From NCBI GenBank assembly GCA_020846275.1, contig JADLEG010000181.1, positions 1 through 56,141 on the forward strand: DNA of 56,141 bases. Reading direction: 5' to 3'. Positions 8,632-16,750 of the stretch are shown one piece after another. Within the stretch, counting starts at the first letter, position 1; every line of letters starts with the position of its first letter. The position numbers and the translations under genes were made by a program. The DNA comes from Alphaproteobacteria bacterium (GTDB lineage Bacteria; Pseudomonadota; Alphaproteobacteria; JAEULC01). Under the pieces are notes generated by a model. The model saw nothing but the letters and a program-made list of their open reading frames with translations. It had not been told where the DNA came from and ran no database searches.

Positions 8632-9326
8632 GACAGGTCCAGCCTGCGGCCGATCCGCCGCGCCATCGCCTCGGACGCCAGCAGCGCCGCCATCGACAGC
8701 ACCACCGAAACCAGGGTCAGCCGCAATGCGCCCGTGTCGCCGCCCGGGACCTGCGTGAAGGTATAGATCGCCGAGGGCAGGGTCTGCGTCTCGCCCGGAA
8801 TGTTCGACACGAAGGTGATGGTGGCGCCGAACTCGCCCATCGCCTTGGCGAAGCATAGGATCATGCCGGCCAGGATGCCCGGCAGGGTCAGCGGCAGGGT
8901 GACGGTCAGGAAGACCCAGGCGGGGTGGGCGCCCAGCGTGCCGGCCGCGTCCTCCAGTCGCCGGTCGACCGCCTCGACCGAAAGCCGGATTGCGCGCACC
9001 AGCAGCGGAAATCCCATCACCGCGCAGGCCAGTGCCGCGCCGGTCCAGCGAAACGCGAAGACGATGCCGAAGGCCTGCTCGAGAAAAGCCCCGATGGGCC
9101 CCTTGCGCCCGAACAGCAGCAGCAGGATATAGCCCGTGACGACCGGCGGCAGGATCAGCGGCAGATGGACGATGCCGTTGAGAACCGCCCGGCCCCAGAA
9201 CCGTCCGCGCGCGAGCACGAAGGCCGTCGCGATGCCCGCGGGCAGGCTCGCCAGCGTCGCCCACAGCGAGACCTTGAGGCTCAGATGTACGGCGGTCCAC
9301 TCCGCGGGCGACAGCGCATCCAGCAT
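8628..9326 (-). CDS. modB: Molybdate ABC transporter permease ModB
   Basis: 232 residues with about five or six membrane segments. ModB landmarks include LSLKVSLWATLASLPAGIATAF, HLPLILPPVVTGY, LEDAAGTLGAHPAWVFLTVTLP (the EAA loop contacting ModC), and MGEFGATITFVSNIPGETQTLP. It starts four bases after modA and overlaps modC, so the three genes are one operon. The dimer would form the molybdate channel in the inner membrane. Confidence 0.95.
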   Translation of the reverse strand: MLDALSPAEWTAVHLSLKVSLWATLASLPAGIATAFVLARGRFWGRAVLNGIVHLPLILPPVVTGYILLLLFGRKGPIGAFLEQAFGIVFAFRWTGAALACAVMGFPLLVRAIRLSVEAVDRRLEDAAGTLGAHPAWVFLTVTLPLTLPGILAGMILCFAKAMGEFGATITFVSNIPGETQTLPSAIYTFTQVPGGDTGALRLTLVSVVLSMAALLASEAMARRIGRRLDLS

Positions 9327-9330
9327 CCGA

Positions 9331-10119
9331 TCAGTTTAGCACGGAGAATCCCTGCTTCTCGAACAACGGCTTGGCCTTGGCGGACTTCAGATAGGCGAGG
9401 AATCCGGGCGCGTCGGGGTTGGTTCCGCCGGCGGTCAGCGCGATCGGGTAGACGATCGGCGGGTGCGTGTCCTGCGGGAAGGCGTCGACGATCTTGACGT
9501 TGGGATCGGCCGCGGCATCGGTCTGGTACACGATGCCCAGCGGCGCTTCGCCGCGCGAAACCAGCAGCAGCGCGGCGCGCACGTTCTCGGCCTGGGCGAT
9601 TTTGCCCTCGACCGACGGCCATACCTTGAGCGCCTCGAGCGCGGCCTTGCCGTACTTCCCAGCCGGCACGGCGATCGTATCCGCCATCGCGAGGCGCCCC
9701 GTGCCCAGCAGCGACGCCAGGTCGAATCCCGGCGCGATCTTGGCCGTCACCTTCGACTCCTTGGCGGCGATCAGCACGATCCGGTTGGCGAGAAGGTTGC
9801 CGCAGGTCGCCGGTTTGATCAGGTTGCGCTGCTGCAGATAGTCCATCCAGTCGAGATCGGCCGAGATGAACATGTCGGCCGGCGCGCCCTGCTCGATCTG
9901 CTTGGCGAGCGCCGAGCTCGCGGCATAGGAGATCGCGGGGTTCTTGCCCGTCTCGGCCTTCCACTGCGCGGCGATGTCGTCGAGCGCGTTCTTCAGGCTC
10001 GCGGCGGCGAAGATCACGGGCTGCGTGGTCTGCGCCCGTGCCGGGCCGGAAGCGGCAAGCACGATCATGAAAGCCGCCGTCGCCGCGCGGAGCCAGTTTC
10101 GCCTGCAGCAGGTCTGCAT
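9331..10119 (-). CDS. modA: Molybdate ABC transporter substrate-binding protein ModA
   Basis: 262 residues. A Sec signal peptide (about 1-29, ending GPARA) is followed by PVIFAAASLKNALDDIA, the first anion-binding strand of ModA. Further family motifs are SSALAKQIEQGAPADMFISAD, NRIVLIA, and GIVYQTDAAADPNVKIV. The protein would capture molybdate (possibly tungstate) in the periplasm. It is the first gene of modABC and is preceded by dyad elements that may link it to molybdenum status. Molybdoenzymes are not seen in the window. Confidence 0.95.
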   Translation of the reverse strand: MQTCCRRNWLRAATAAFMIVLAASGPARAQTTQPVIFAAASLKNALDDIAAQWKAETGKNPAISYAASSALAKQIEQGAPADMFISADLDWMDYLQQRNLIKPATCGNLLANRIVLIAAKESKVTAKIAPGFDLASLLGTGRLAMADTIAVPAGKYGKAALEALKVWPSVEGKIAQAENVRAALLLVSRGEAPLGIVYQTDAAADPNVKIVDAFPQDTHPPIVYPIALTAGGTNPDAPGFLAYLKSAKAKPLFEKQGFSVLN

Positions 10120-10140
10120 GGAACACCCCTCGATCCACCG

Positions 10141-10162
10141 CCTGTCCGCGAGACGCGACAGG
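10141..10162 (-). promoter_or_regulatory. Hairpin in the 5' leader region of modA
   Basis: CCTGTC(C)GCG and CGCGACAGG pair with one bulged base around an AGA loop, 21 bases upstream of the modA start. It may affect leader RNA structure or be a protein-binding dyad. It has none of the length of a known molybdenum-cofactor riboswitch. Confidence 0.3.
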
Positions 10163-10208
10163 CGTCATATCGCACTAGATATATCGATCTCCGGCTTTCG
10201 CCAAGCGG

Positions 10209-10226
10209 CATATCTACCGGGATATG
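10209..10226 (-). promoter_or_regulatory. Candidate ModE-like operator of modABC
   Basis: CATATC (10209-10214) and GATATG (10221-10226) form a perfect dyad with a 6-base centre. A second AT-rich palindrome, GATATATC, lies at 10179-10186. ModE-type sites are known to be dyads of TATAT-like half sites upstream of modA. Assignment is by position and pattern only, and no modE gene is in the window. Confidence 0.35.
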
Positions 10227-10311
10227 GCGCTATGGCCGGCATTCCACCCGGCCGGGCCGGCTGGTATAGAGGGCCGCTGCGGCGGTTCGGCAGGGACGGG
10301 GGAAGAATCGG

Positions 10312-11562
10312 ATGGCGACGGCGCGCGAGCGGATTCTCGGCTGGATCGACCAGGAGCGGGCGCAGATGATCGGGTTCCTGCAGGAGTTCGTGCGCTGCCG
10401 GACGCCCAACCCTCCCGGCGATACGCGATCGGCGGCCGGCGTCGTCACCCGGTTCCTCGATCGCCACGAACTGCCCTACCGGGTGATCGCGCCCAATGCC
10501 GAGATGCCCAACATCGTGGGCAGCTACGATGGCCTCGGGCCGGGCAGGCACTTGGTGCTCAATGGCCACATGGACGTCTTCCCGGTGGCCGAGAACGGCG
10601 CCGGCTGGACCAAGGATCCCTGGGGCGGCGAGATCGCCGAGGGCAAGCTCTACGGCCGCGGCGCCTGCGACATGAAATGCGGCACCACCGCGTCGATCAT
10701 GACCTACATGCTGCTGCACCGGCTGAAGGGCGAGTTCGCCGGCAAGCTGACGCTCACCGCTGTTTCCGACGAGGAGACGTTCGGCCCCTGGGGCGCGCGC
10801 TACCTGATGGAGCATCACCCCGAGGTGCACGGCGATTGCTGCCTCAACGGCGAGCCGAGCGGGACCGGCACCGTGCGGTTCGGCGAGCGGGGGCCGCTCT
10901 GGATCGAGTTCACCGTGCGCACGCCCGGGTCGCATGGGTCCTATACCCATGCCTCGAAGAGCGCGACCAAGCTTGCCATGGCATTGGCCGCCGACCTCGA
11001 GGAGTTGACCAAGATCGAAGTGCGCCTCGGCGACAATATCCAGAAGGCGGTCGACGCCGGCCGCGCGGCGATGGATCAGGCCATGGGCGCAGGCGCGGGC
11101 GACCTCGTCACGCGCGTCACGCTGAACATCGGGACGATCCATGGCGGGGCCAAGGTCAACATGGTGCCGTCGCATTGCACCTTCGAGGCGGACTTCCGCA
11201 TGCCCTGCGGCATGACCGCGGCGGATCTGGTGCCGCAGGTCCAGGCGATCGTCGACCGCTATCCCGAGATATCCATGCGCGTCACGGGCGGCAACGATCC
11301 GACCTGGTGCGATCCCTATCACGAGATGGTCGACATCCTGCGCGGCACGGTGGAATCGCTCGGACGGCCCAAGCCGACGCCGATCGTCAACCTGGGCGGC
11401 ACCGATGCGCGGCTATGGCGGCAGATCGGCGTGCCGGCCTATGTCTACGGCCCGTCGCCCAAGACAATGGGATCGCTCGACGAGCATGTCGACATCGAGG
11501 ATTTCCTGCATGTCGTGCGCACCCATGCGCTGGCGGCCTGCGCCTATCTGGCCGGGCGCTAG
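10312..11562 (+). CDS. M20 family metallopeptidase/deacylase (ArgE/DapE type)
   Basis: 416 residues. All M20 metal-site motifs are present: His in NGHMDVFPV (about residue 86), Asp in GRGACDMKCG, the Glu-Glu pair in SDEETFG, Glu in LNGEPSG and a C-terminal His in GSLDEHVDIEDF. A dimerisation lid follows residue 195. Such enzymes hydrolyse acyl or peptide bonds of small amino compounds (acetylornithine, succinyl-diaminopimelate, carnosine-like dipeptides). A GGGGGAAG site precedes the ATG. The gene is divergent from modA and converges on the M24 gene with a 4-base overlap of the ends. Substrate unknown; context points to processing of an acylated amine or dipeptide. Confidence 0.88.
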   Translation: MATARERILGWIDQERAQMIGFLQEFVRCRTPNPPGDTRSAAGVVTRFLDRHELPYRVIAPNAEMPNIVGSYDGLGPGRHLVLNGHMDVFPVAENGAGWTKDPWGGEIAEGKLYGRGACDMKCGTTASIMTYMLLHRLKGEFAGKLTLTAVSDEETFGPWGARYLMEHHPEVHGDCCLNGEPSGTGTVRFGERGPLWIEFTVRTPGSHGSYTHASKSATKLAMALAADLEELTKIEVRLGDNIQKAVDAGRAAMDQAMGAGAGDLVTRVTLNIGTIHGGAKVNMVPSHCTFEADFRMPCGMTAADLVPQVQAIVDRYPEISMRVTGGNDPTWCDPYHEMVDILRGTVESLGRPKPTPIVNLGGTDARLWRQIGVPAYVYGPSPKTMGSLDEHVDIEDFLHVVRTHALAACAYLAGR

Positions 11563-12719
11563 ACGCAGACCTTGTATTCCGGCACCAGCCGGCTCAGGAC
11601 CTCGCGGCCGCCGGCGGTGATCGTGATCGTGTGGCCGGCGGACATGGCCAGGTTCTTCTCGGCGTCGATCAGGATCGCATGCAGGAACAGCACCATGCCC
11701 GGCTCGGCCGGCATGGGGTTGCCGGAATAGAGCATCGGCGGCACGTCCATCCAGGTCGGGCGATAGCTCGCGCCCAGCGAATAGCCGCAGGCGGACATGC
11801 GGAACTTGCCGTAACCGGCGGCGTCATAGACGCGGCGATGCGCGTCGTCGATCTCGCCGAGCGGCCGGCCCGGCCCGGCGGCCTCGGTCATCGCCTGCAG
11901 GGCGTCGCGCGTCACCTCGAACATGCGCCGCTGCTGCTCGTTCGGCTTGCCGATCGCGACCGTGCGCATCAGGCAGGCGCAGTAGTGCCGGTAGCTCGCC
12001 GCGAACTCCAACGTCAGCTGGTCGACCGCATCGAGATGGCGAAAGCCCGTGGCGCTGCGCACCAGCAGCGCGCGGTCGCCCGAGCCCAGCACCGGGCCGG
12101 AGGGCGGCGGGTCGCCGCCGCCGTCGAAGATGACCTTCGACCCGGCACCCGCGATCACCCCCTCGAACGCGCCGGGCTTCGATGCGTCCAGCATGGCGAT
12201 CAGCGCGTCATCGGCCAATTCGGCCGAGCGCCGCACATAGGCGATCTCCGCCGGCGATTTCACCACCCGCAGCGCGCGCACCAGGCTCGAGGCATCGACC
12301 AGGCTGCACCAGCCTTCGAGCTGGCGGCGGACCAACTCGTACTTGTCCGCCGTCAGGCCGAACGCCCGCAATTCGATCCCCACGCGGCAACCCTTCAGCT
12401 TCTTCTCCTCGAGGATCGCGCGCAGTTCGCGCGATGGATCGGCGCCTTCGGCGTCGTACCACAGGCGGATGTCCTCGATCGTCGAGGTGCGGCGCGCTTG
12501 CTCGAGGTCGGGCCGGCGGGTCAGCAAGGTCAGCGGTTGATCGTCGGCCGTCAGCACCAGGCACTGGAAGAACACGAAGCCCGTCGTGTCGAACCCGGTC
12601 AGGTAGTAGAGGCTCTCCTGGGCGAACAGCAGGACGGCGTCGAGCTTGTCGCGCTTTAGGGCTTCGCGGGCGCGCGCCACGCGCTGGGTGAATTCGCCGC
12701 GGTCGAAATGCAGGGCCAT
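11559..12719 (-). CDS. M24 'pita-bread' family hydrolase (creatinase/ectoine-hydrolase-like) lacking metal ligands
   Basis: 386 residues with the two-domain layout of M24 proteins: a creatinase N-terminal domain (about 10-145) and a pita-bread domain (about 155-386). The five metal ligands of aminopeptidases are not conserved. The DxGxxxxxxxxD motif reads LEFAASYRHYCACLMRT (Glu238, Cys249), the GHGIG histidine is Tyr313 in CGYSLG, the EPG-Y glutamate is His347, and no acidic residue sits at the last position. Metal-free members such as creatinase and ectoine hydrolase hydrolyse C-N bonds without metal, so a similar reaction is likely. It follows the M20D gene with a 26-base gap on the same strand. 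Confidence 0.82.
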   Translation of the reverse strand: MALHFDRGEFTQRVARAREALKRDKLDAVLLFAQESLYYLTGFDTTGFVFFQCLVLTADDQPLTLLTRRPDLEQARRTSTIEDIRLWYDAEGADPSRELRAILEEKKLKGCRVGIELRAFGLTADKYELVRRQLEGWCSLVDASSLVRALRVVKSPAEIAYVRRSAELADDALIAMLDASKPGAFEGVIAGAGSKVIFDGGGDPPPSGPVLGSGDRALLVRSATGFRHLDAVDQLTLEFAASYRHYCACLMRTVAIGKPNEQQRRMFEVTRDALQAMTEAAGPGRPLGEIDDAHRRVYDAAGYGKFRMSACGYSLGASYRPTWMDVPPMLYSGNPMPAEPGMVLFLHAILIDAEKNLAMSAGHTITITAGGREVLSRLVPEYKVCV

Positions 12720-12745
12720 GGCTGTCTTCCTCGGATGGGATGCGT

Positions 12746-14329
12746 TCAGTCGGTCGGCTGGGTCGGAATCACCCACTCGCGCCGGCCGCGGGGCGTCTCG
12801 ACATATTCGGGCCAGCGGTAGTGGATCGGCGGGTCGTAGTCGCATAGCGGCGCGATCCACTTGCTGCCGCCGATGCCCCCACCGGTACGCTCGACGAACT
12901 CGGCCTTCGCCGCCGCCAGGAGGGCAGGCTCGCCCAGCAGGTCGAGGATCGTCATGGCGATGGTCTGCGACGTCACCGCGATCATCGGATCGATGCAGGG
13001 CTTGAGGCCGCCCAGCGCGTTGATGACCCAGGCCGGGTAGGAATAGCCGGGGCGCGGCGCGGCGAGCAGGGGACGTCCGACCGTCAGCCGCGCCGTCGGC
13101 GCGTGCCAGCAATATTCCGTGTAGTCGTCGGACGAGGCGTTGAGCTGGGTCGGCGGCAGGGTCTGGCGCTGCTGCCGCTCCGCTTCCTCCGGCGCGATCA
13201 GCTGCTCGATCTCGGGCATGAACGGCCGCGCCATCGGCGTCAGGCCGAGGTTGCGCTGGATCGCCTGGGCCAGCGCCACGGCTTCGCCCGCGAACCGCGG
13301 TGCGCCCACCGCCTCGAGATTGGCGTAGGTTGCGCGCGCCATCGCGTGGTTGGGCAGGCCGGGGCGGGACTTGGCGATCCAGTTGCGCCGCCACTGGCAA
13401 TGCGCGACCAGCGCCGCGCTCTCGGCATAGCGGTCGAGCGTCCGCACCACGTGCTCGGCCATGTCGATGGTCGGCACGCGGATGAAGTACATGATCTGCG
13501 CCATCCCCGCCGGCAGGTTGTCGGCGGTGGCCTGGCCCATGGCGAGGATCGCCTCGTTGATGGTCCAGCTCTTGGCGGTCGGCAGCATGTGCTCCTTCAG
13601 CGCCTTGCCGAAGAGGTACATCGCCACCACCGCGTCGTTGGCGCCGGGCGCGCGCGACCCGGCGTGGTAGCCGGTCACGGCCGACTGGTCCTGCTGGGCC
13701 ATCCAGGTTTCGGGCTCGTCGCAGGTGAAGCTGTAGAGCACGCCATAGCCGGCGCCGGAATGCGTGTCCCAGCGTACCGTATTGCAATAAGGCATGGCCC
13801 AGAACGGATGGAACGAGATCGCCGCGTCCATCTCGTCGTAGTAGCCGCGGGCGGCGTGGATCGGCTTCGACCCGCGGGTCTTCTCCGCCGGCTCGCCCAT
13901 GAACTTGAGCCGACCCTTGATGCCCAGGCGCTCCATGACGGCCTTGGCGGCCAGGAAGCCGCCCAGCGACGAAATGCCCAGCGCGGAGTGGGGGTCGGTG
14001 TGGCCGCCGGCATGCGGGCCGAGGCCTGCGCGCGGGCGCTTCACGATGTCGGCGGCCTGGCAGTTTCCCGGCACGCCGTCGTATTCGGCGTAGCCGCCGA
14101 TCGTCGGGCCCCGGCCGTTCTCCCAAACCGCCGCGAAGGCGGTCGGCATGCCGCCGCTGCCGGCCTCGACGGTGAAGCCCTGCTTGCGCAGCAGATCGAC
14201 GTAGAAGGCCGCGGAGCGGTATTCGCGCCAGGCCGTCTCGCCGAAATCCCAGACGGTCGCGCACCAATCCGAAAGGTCGCCGAGATTGTCCCGTACCCAC
14301 GCGCGTGCGAGATTCTTCGCGTCCGACAC
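12746..14329 (-). CDS. M20D amidohydrolase, AbgB-like, with altered metal site
   Basis: 527 residues, close to AbgB (p-aminobenzoyl-glutamate hydrolase subunit B). Shared features are IGGYAEYDGVPGN, the FHPF segment and a C-terminal SSDDYTEYCWHAPTA. Two usual ligands differ: the CGH motif reads GGH (Gly108-His110), and the PAEE pair reads PAEK (Glu149-Lys150). His174 is kept. The GTG start is chosen because AGGGGGG lies 5 bases upstream; an ATG five codons earlier (14344) is the alternative. It heads a two-gene minus-strand operon with the M24 hydrolase and is divergent from the polyamine-type importer, suggesting the pair degrades what that importer brings in. Confidence 0.82.
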   Translation of the reverse strand: MSDAKNLARAWVRDNLGDLSDWCATVWDFGETAWREYRSAAFYVDLLRKQGFTVEAGSGGMPTAFAAVWENGRGPTIGGYAEYDGVPGNCQAADIVKRPRAGLGPHAGGHTDPHSALGISSLGGFLAAKAVMERLGIKGRLKFMGEPAEKTRGSKPIHAARGYYDEMDAAISFHPFWAMPYCNTVRWDTHSGAGYGVLYSFTCDEPETWMAQQDQSAVTGYHAGSRAPGANDAVVAMYLFGKALKEHMLPTAKSWTINEAILAMGQATADNLPAGMAQIMYFIRVPTIDMAEHVVRTLDRYAESAALVAHCQWRRNWIAKSRPGLPNHAMARATYANLEAVGAPRFAGEAVALAQAIQRNLGLTPMARPFMPEIEQLIAPEEAERQQRQTLPPTQLNASSDDYTEYCWHAPTARLTVGRPLLAAPRPGYSYPAWVINALGGLKPCIDPMIAVTSQTIAMTILDLLGEPALLAAAKAEFVERTGGGIGGSKWIAPLCDYDPPIHYRWPEYVETPRGRREWVIPTQPTD

Positions 14330-14417
14330 GCAGTCCCCCCTCATGCCGCCCGACGATCAGGGCGGCGATACTGTCACCGGCTTCCGGTGTTGCCAAGCCG
14401 GTAGGGGCGTGAATTCC

Positions 14418-14450
14418 TTGACTTGCCGGGGTCGCGGAGGTGAAATCCTC
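14418..14450 (+). promoter_or_regulatory. Promoter of the polyamine-type ABC operon with overlapping dyad
   Basis: TTGACT (14418-14423) and TGAAAT (14441-14446) are separated by 17 bp. GAGG (14437-14440) and CCTC (14447-14450) flank the -10 hexamer exactly, forming a dyad that could be an operator. About 95 bases of leader follow before the start codon. Confidence 0.4.
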
Positions 14451-14544
14451 ACGAGAGATGAGGGGATAGGGCGTGCGGCTCCCAAGGGTGGACCGCACCG
14501 CCAGGCAGATAGCGTCGAAGATCATCGAGGCGGAGGGGAGCCAC

Positions 14545-15597
14545 ATGAACGTCACCAAGATCGGGGCCATGGCGCTGGTCGGCGCCGGACTCGTGTTCGC
14601 CGCGCAGCCGGCCGGCGCGCAGCAGAAATCGATCACCGTTTCCTCGTGGGGCGGCGCGTTCCAGAAGGCGCAGCGCGAGGCCTGGTTCAATCTCGTCGAG
14701 AAGGAACTCGGCATCACCGTCAAGGAGGACACGACCTCGGGCATCGCGGACATCCGCACGCAGGTCGCGTCGGGCAAGCCCACCTGGGACCTTTCGACGC
14801 AGGGCGCCTACACCTGCGCGCTGCTGCAGAAGGAAGGCAAGCTCGAGAAGATCGACGACGCGATCATCAACGATCCGGGCGTGCCGGCCGAGCTGAAGTC
14901 GAGCCACTGGATTTCGCAGATCGTCTATTCGACCGCGATCGGCTGGCGCACGAAGGCGTTCGGCGACAAGAAACCGACCGGCTGGGCCGCCTTCTGGGAC
15001 ACCAAGAACTTCCCTGGCCAGCGCTCGATGCGCAAGCATCCGCTCTACAATCTCGAGGCGGCGCTGATCGCGGACGGCGTGCCGATGGACAAGCTCTATC
15101 CGCTGGACGCGGACCGCGCATTCAAGAAGCTGGCGCAGGTGAAGCCGCACGTGCTGGTGTGGTGGAGTTCGGGCGCGCAGTCCGCGCAGGTGCTGCAGGA
15201 CGGCGAGGTCGACATGACCCAGGCCTGGAACGGACGCATCCAGGCGGCGATGGCCGAGAAGGAAGGCAAGGGCGGCAAGCTCGACATCACCTTCGACCAG
15301 CAGATGCTGGTTTCCGATTGCTGGCTGATGCCGAAGGGCGCGCCCAACAAGGAACTGGCGATGAAGGCGCTGGCGATCATGATGCGTCCGGAGGTCAACG
15401 CGCGGATCTCGCTGTTCATCAACTACGCACCGTCGAACCTCAAGGGCTTCGATGCCGCCGTCATCCCGCCCGAGAAGCTGCCCGATCTGCCCAATTCGCC
15501 GCAGAACAAGGGCAAGGGCTTCGTGATGTCGGTCGACTGGTGGGTCGAGAACTCCGACGAGATGGTCAAGCGTTTCGACGCGTTCCTGCAGCAATAG
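14545..15597 (+). CDS. Spermidine/putrescine-type ABC transporter, periplasmic binding protein
   Basis: 350 residues of the PotD/PotF (SBP_bac_8-like) family. Sec signal peptide about 1-25 (ending PAGAQ), then SITVSSWGGAFQKAQREAW, the typical first strand. ATG 14545 is preceded by GGAGGGGAG; an in-frame ATG at 14473 would place 24 residues before the signal and is rejected. First gene of a four-gene operon with ATPase and two permeases. Substrates in this family include polyamines, opine-like and betaine-like amines, so the exact ligand is open. Confidence 0.9.
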   Translation: MNVTKIGAMALVGAGLVFAAQPAGAQQKSITVSSWGGAFQKAQREAWFNLVEKELGITVKEDTTSGIADIRTQVASGKPTWDLSTQGAYTCALLQKEGKLEKIDDAIINDPGVPAELKSSHWISQIVYSTAIGWRTKAFGDKKPTGWAAFWDTKNFPGQRSMRKHPLYNLEAALIADGVPMDKLYPLDADRAFKKLAQVKPHVLVWWSSGAQSAQVLQDGEVDMTQAWNGRIQAAMAEKEGKGGKLDITFDQQMLVSDCWLMPKGAPNKELAMKALAIMMRPEVNARISLFINYAPSNLKGFDAAVIPPEKLPDLPNSPQNKGKGFVMSVDWWVENSDEMVKRFDAFLQQ

Positions 15598-15611
15598 CGC
15601 AAGTCGGCACG

Positions 15612-15636
15612 GGGGCGATGCCCGGCGCATCGCCCC
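15612..15636 (+). promoter_or_regulatory. Intercistronic stem-loop after the polyamine-type binding protein gene
   Basis: GGGGCGATGC and GCATCGCCCC form a perfect 10-bp stem with a CCGGC loop, 14 bases after the binding-protein stop and 34 bases before the ATPase start. There is no T-run. It probably protects or attenuates the transcript so that more binding protein than membrane complex is made. Confidence 0.6.
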
Positions 15637-15670
15637 GAGAGCCGGCCGGAGGATCGTCGCGGGCACCAGC

Positions 15671-16750
15671 ATGGCGATGTCGCTGCCGATCTCGATTCGC
15701 TCCGTCACGAAACGCTACGGGGCGTTCGCGGCGCTCGACGATATCGGCCTGGAGATCGCGAGCGGCGAATTCATCACGCTGCTCGGACCGTCCGGGTCGG
15801 GCAAGACCACGCTGCTGATGGTGCTGGCCGGGTTCATCCGGCCGGACAGCGGCGAGGTGCGCTTCGGCGACCGCGACGTGTCCCTGACGCCGCCGCACAA
15901 GCGCGACGTCGGCATGGTATTCCAGAACTACGCGCTGTTCCCGCACATGTCGGTCGCGGGCAACCTAGCCTACCCGCTGAAGCTTCGCGGCGCCGGCAAG
16001 TCAGCGATCGCCGAGCGGGTGAACCGGGCGCTCGACATGGTACAGCTCCAGGGGTTGGGCGAGCGCCAGGTCGACCAGCTTTCGGGCGGCCAGAAGCAGC
16101 GCGTCGCCCTGGCGCGCGCGATCATCTTCGAGCCGCGCATCCTGTTGATGGACGAGCCGCTGTCCGCCCTCGACAAGAAGCTGCGCGAGCAGATGCAGAT
16201 CGAGGTGCGCCACCTGCATCAGCGCCTCGGCATGACGACGGTCTATGTCACGCACGACCAGCGCGAGGCGCTCACCATGTCGGACCGGATCGCGGTGATC
16301 GACCGCGGCCGGTTCAAGCAGATCGGCCGGCCGCGCGACATCTACGAGCGGCCCGACAGCCGGTTCATCGCCGAGTTCATCGGCGAATCGAGCTTTCTGC
16401 CGGTGACCGTGCGCGACGGGGCGGCCTGGATCGGCGAGCGGCCCTTGAAGCTCGCGCGCGTACCGCCGGGCGCGGCGGGCGGCCATCTGCTGGTCCTGCG
16501 CCCGGAAAAGCTGCAAATCCTCGCGGCCGGCGCCGCCGACGGGCTCAACCGCCTGGACGGCGAGGTCAAGGAGGTCGTCTACCAGGGCGAAAGCTCGCTG
16601 CTCTATGTGGCGTTGGCCGGCGGGCAGCAGGTCGCGATCCGGCAGCCCGCGACCAGCGCGGCGCCGGCGGTGCCGGACATCGGCCAGCCGATCCGGCTGG
16701 GCCTGGCGCCGTCCGACACCATCATCGTGCCGGCGGATGCGGCGCCATGA
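15671..16750 (+). CDS. Polyamine-type ABC transporter ATP-binding protein (PotA family)
   Basis: 359 residues. Walker A LGPSGSGKTT (about 38-47), Q-loop FQNYALFPHMSV, signature LSGGQKQRVALARAII, Walker B ILLMDEPLSALDKKLREQMQ and switch YVTHDQREA are all canonical. The C-terminal part (about 280-355) is a TOBE domain (LVLRPEKLQIL, GEVKEVVYQGES). It couples ATP hydrolysis to transport through the two permeases encoded directly downstream, and overlaps the first of them by four bases (ATGA). Confidence 0.92.
   Translation: MAMSLPISIRSVTKRYGAFAALDDIGLEIASGEFITLLGPSGSGKTTLLMVLAGFIRPDSGEVRFGDRDVSLTPPHKRDVGMVFQNYALFPHMSVAGNLAYPLKLRGAGKSAIAERVNRALDMVQLQGLGERQVDQLSGGQKQRVALARAIIFEPRILLMDEPLSALDKKLREQMQIEVRHLHQRLGMTTVYVTHDQREALTMSDRIAVIDRGRFKQIGRPRDIYERPDSRFIAEFIGESSFLPVTVRDGAAWIGERPLKLARVPPGAAGGHLLVLRPEKLQILAAGAADGLNRLDGEVKEVVYQGESSLLYVALAGGQQVAIRQPATSAAPAVPDIGQPIRLGLAPSDTIIVPADAAP

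Noticed and set aside
11559..14329. Calling the M24/M20D pair ectoine hydrolase and deacetylase (doeA/doeB or eutD/eutE)
   Set aside because: The deacetylase of ectoine catabolism belongs to another family, and no other ectoine genes (enuR, asnC-type regulator, ehuABCD or uehABC, transaminase) are present here.
11559..14783. One continuous minus-strand frame that would fuse the M24 hydrolase to upstream sequence
   Set aside because: The part upstream of 12719 has no homology-like motifs and overlaps the real M20D gene in another frame. The M24 start at 12719 fits the family N-terminus.
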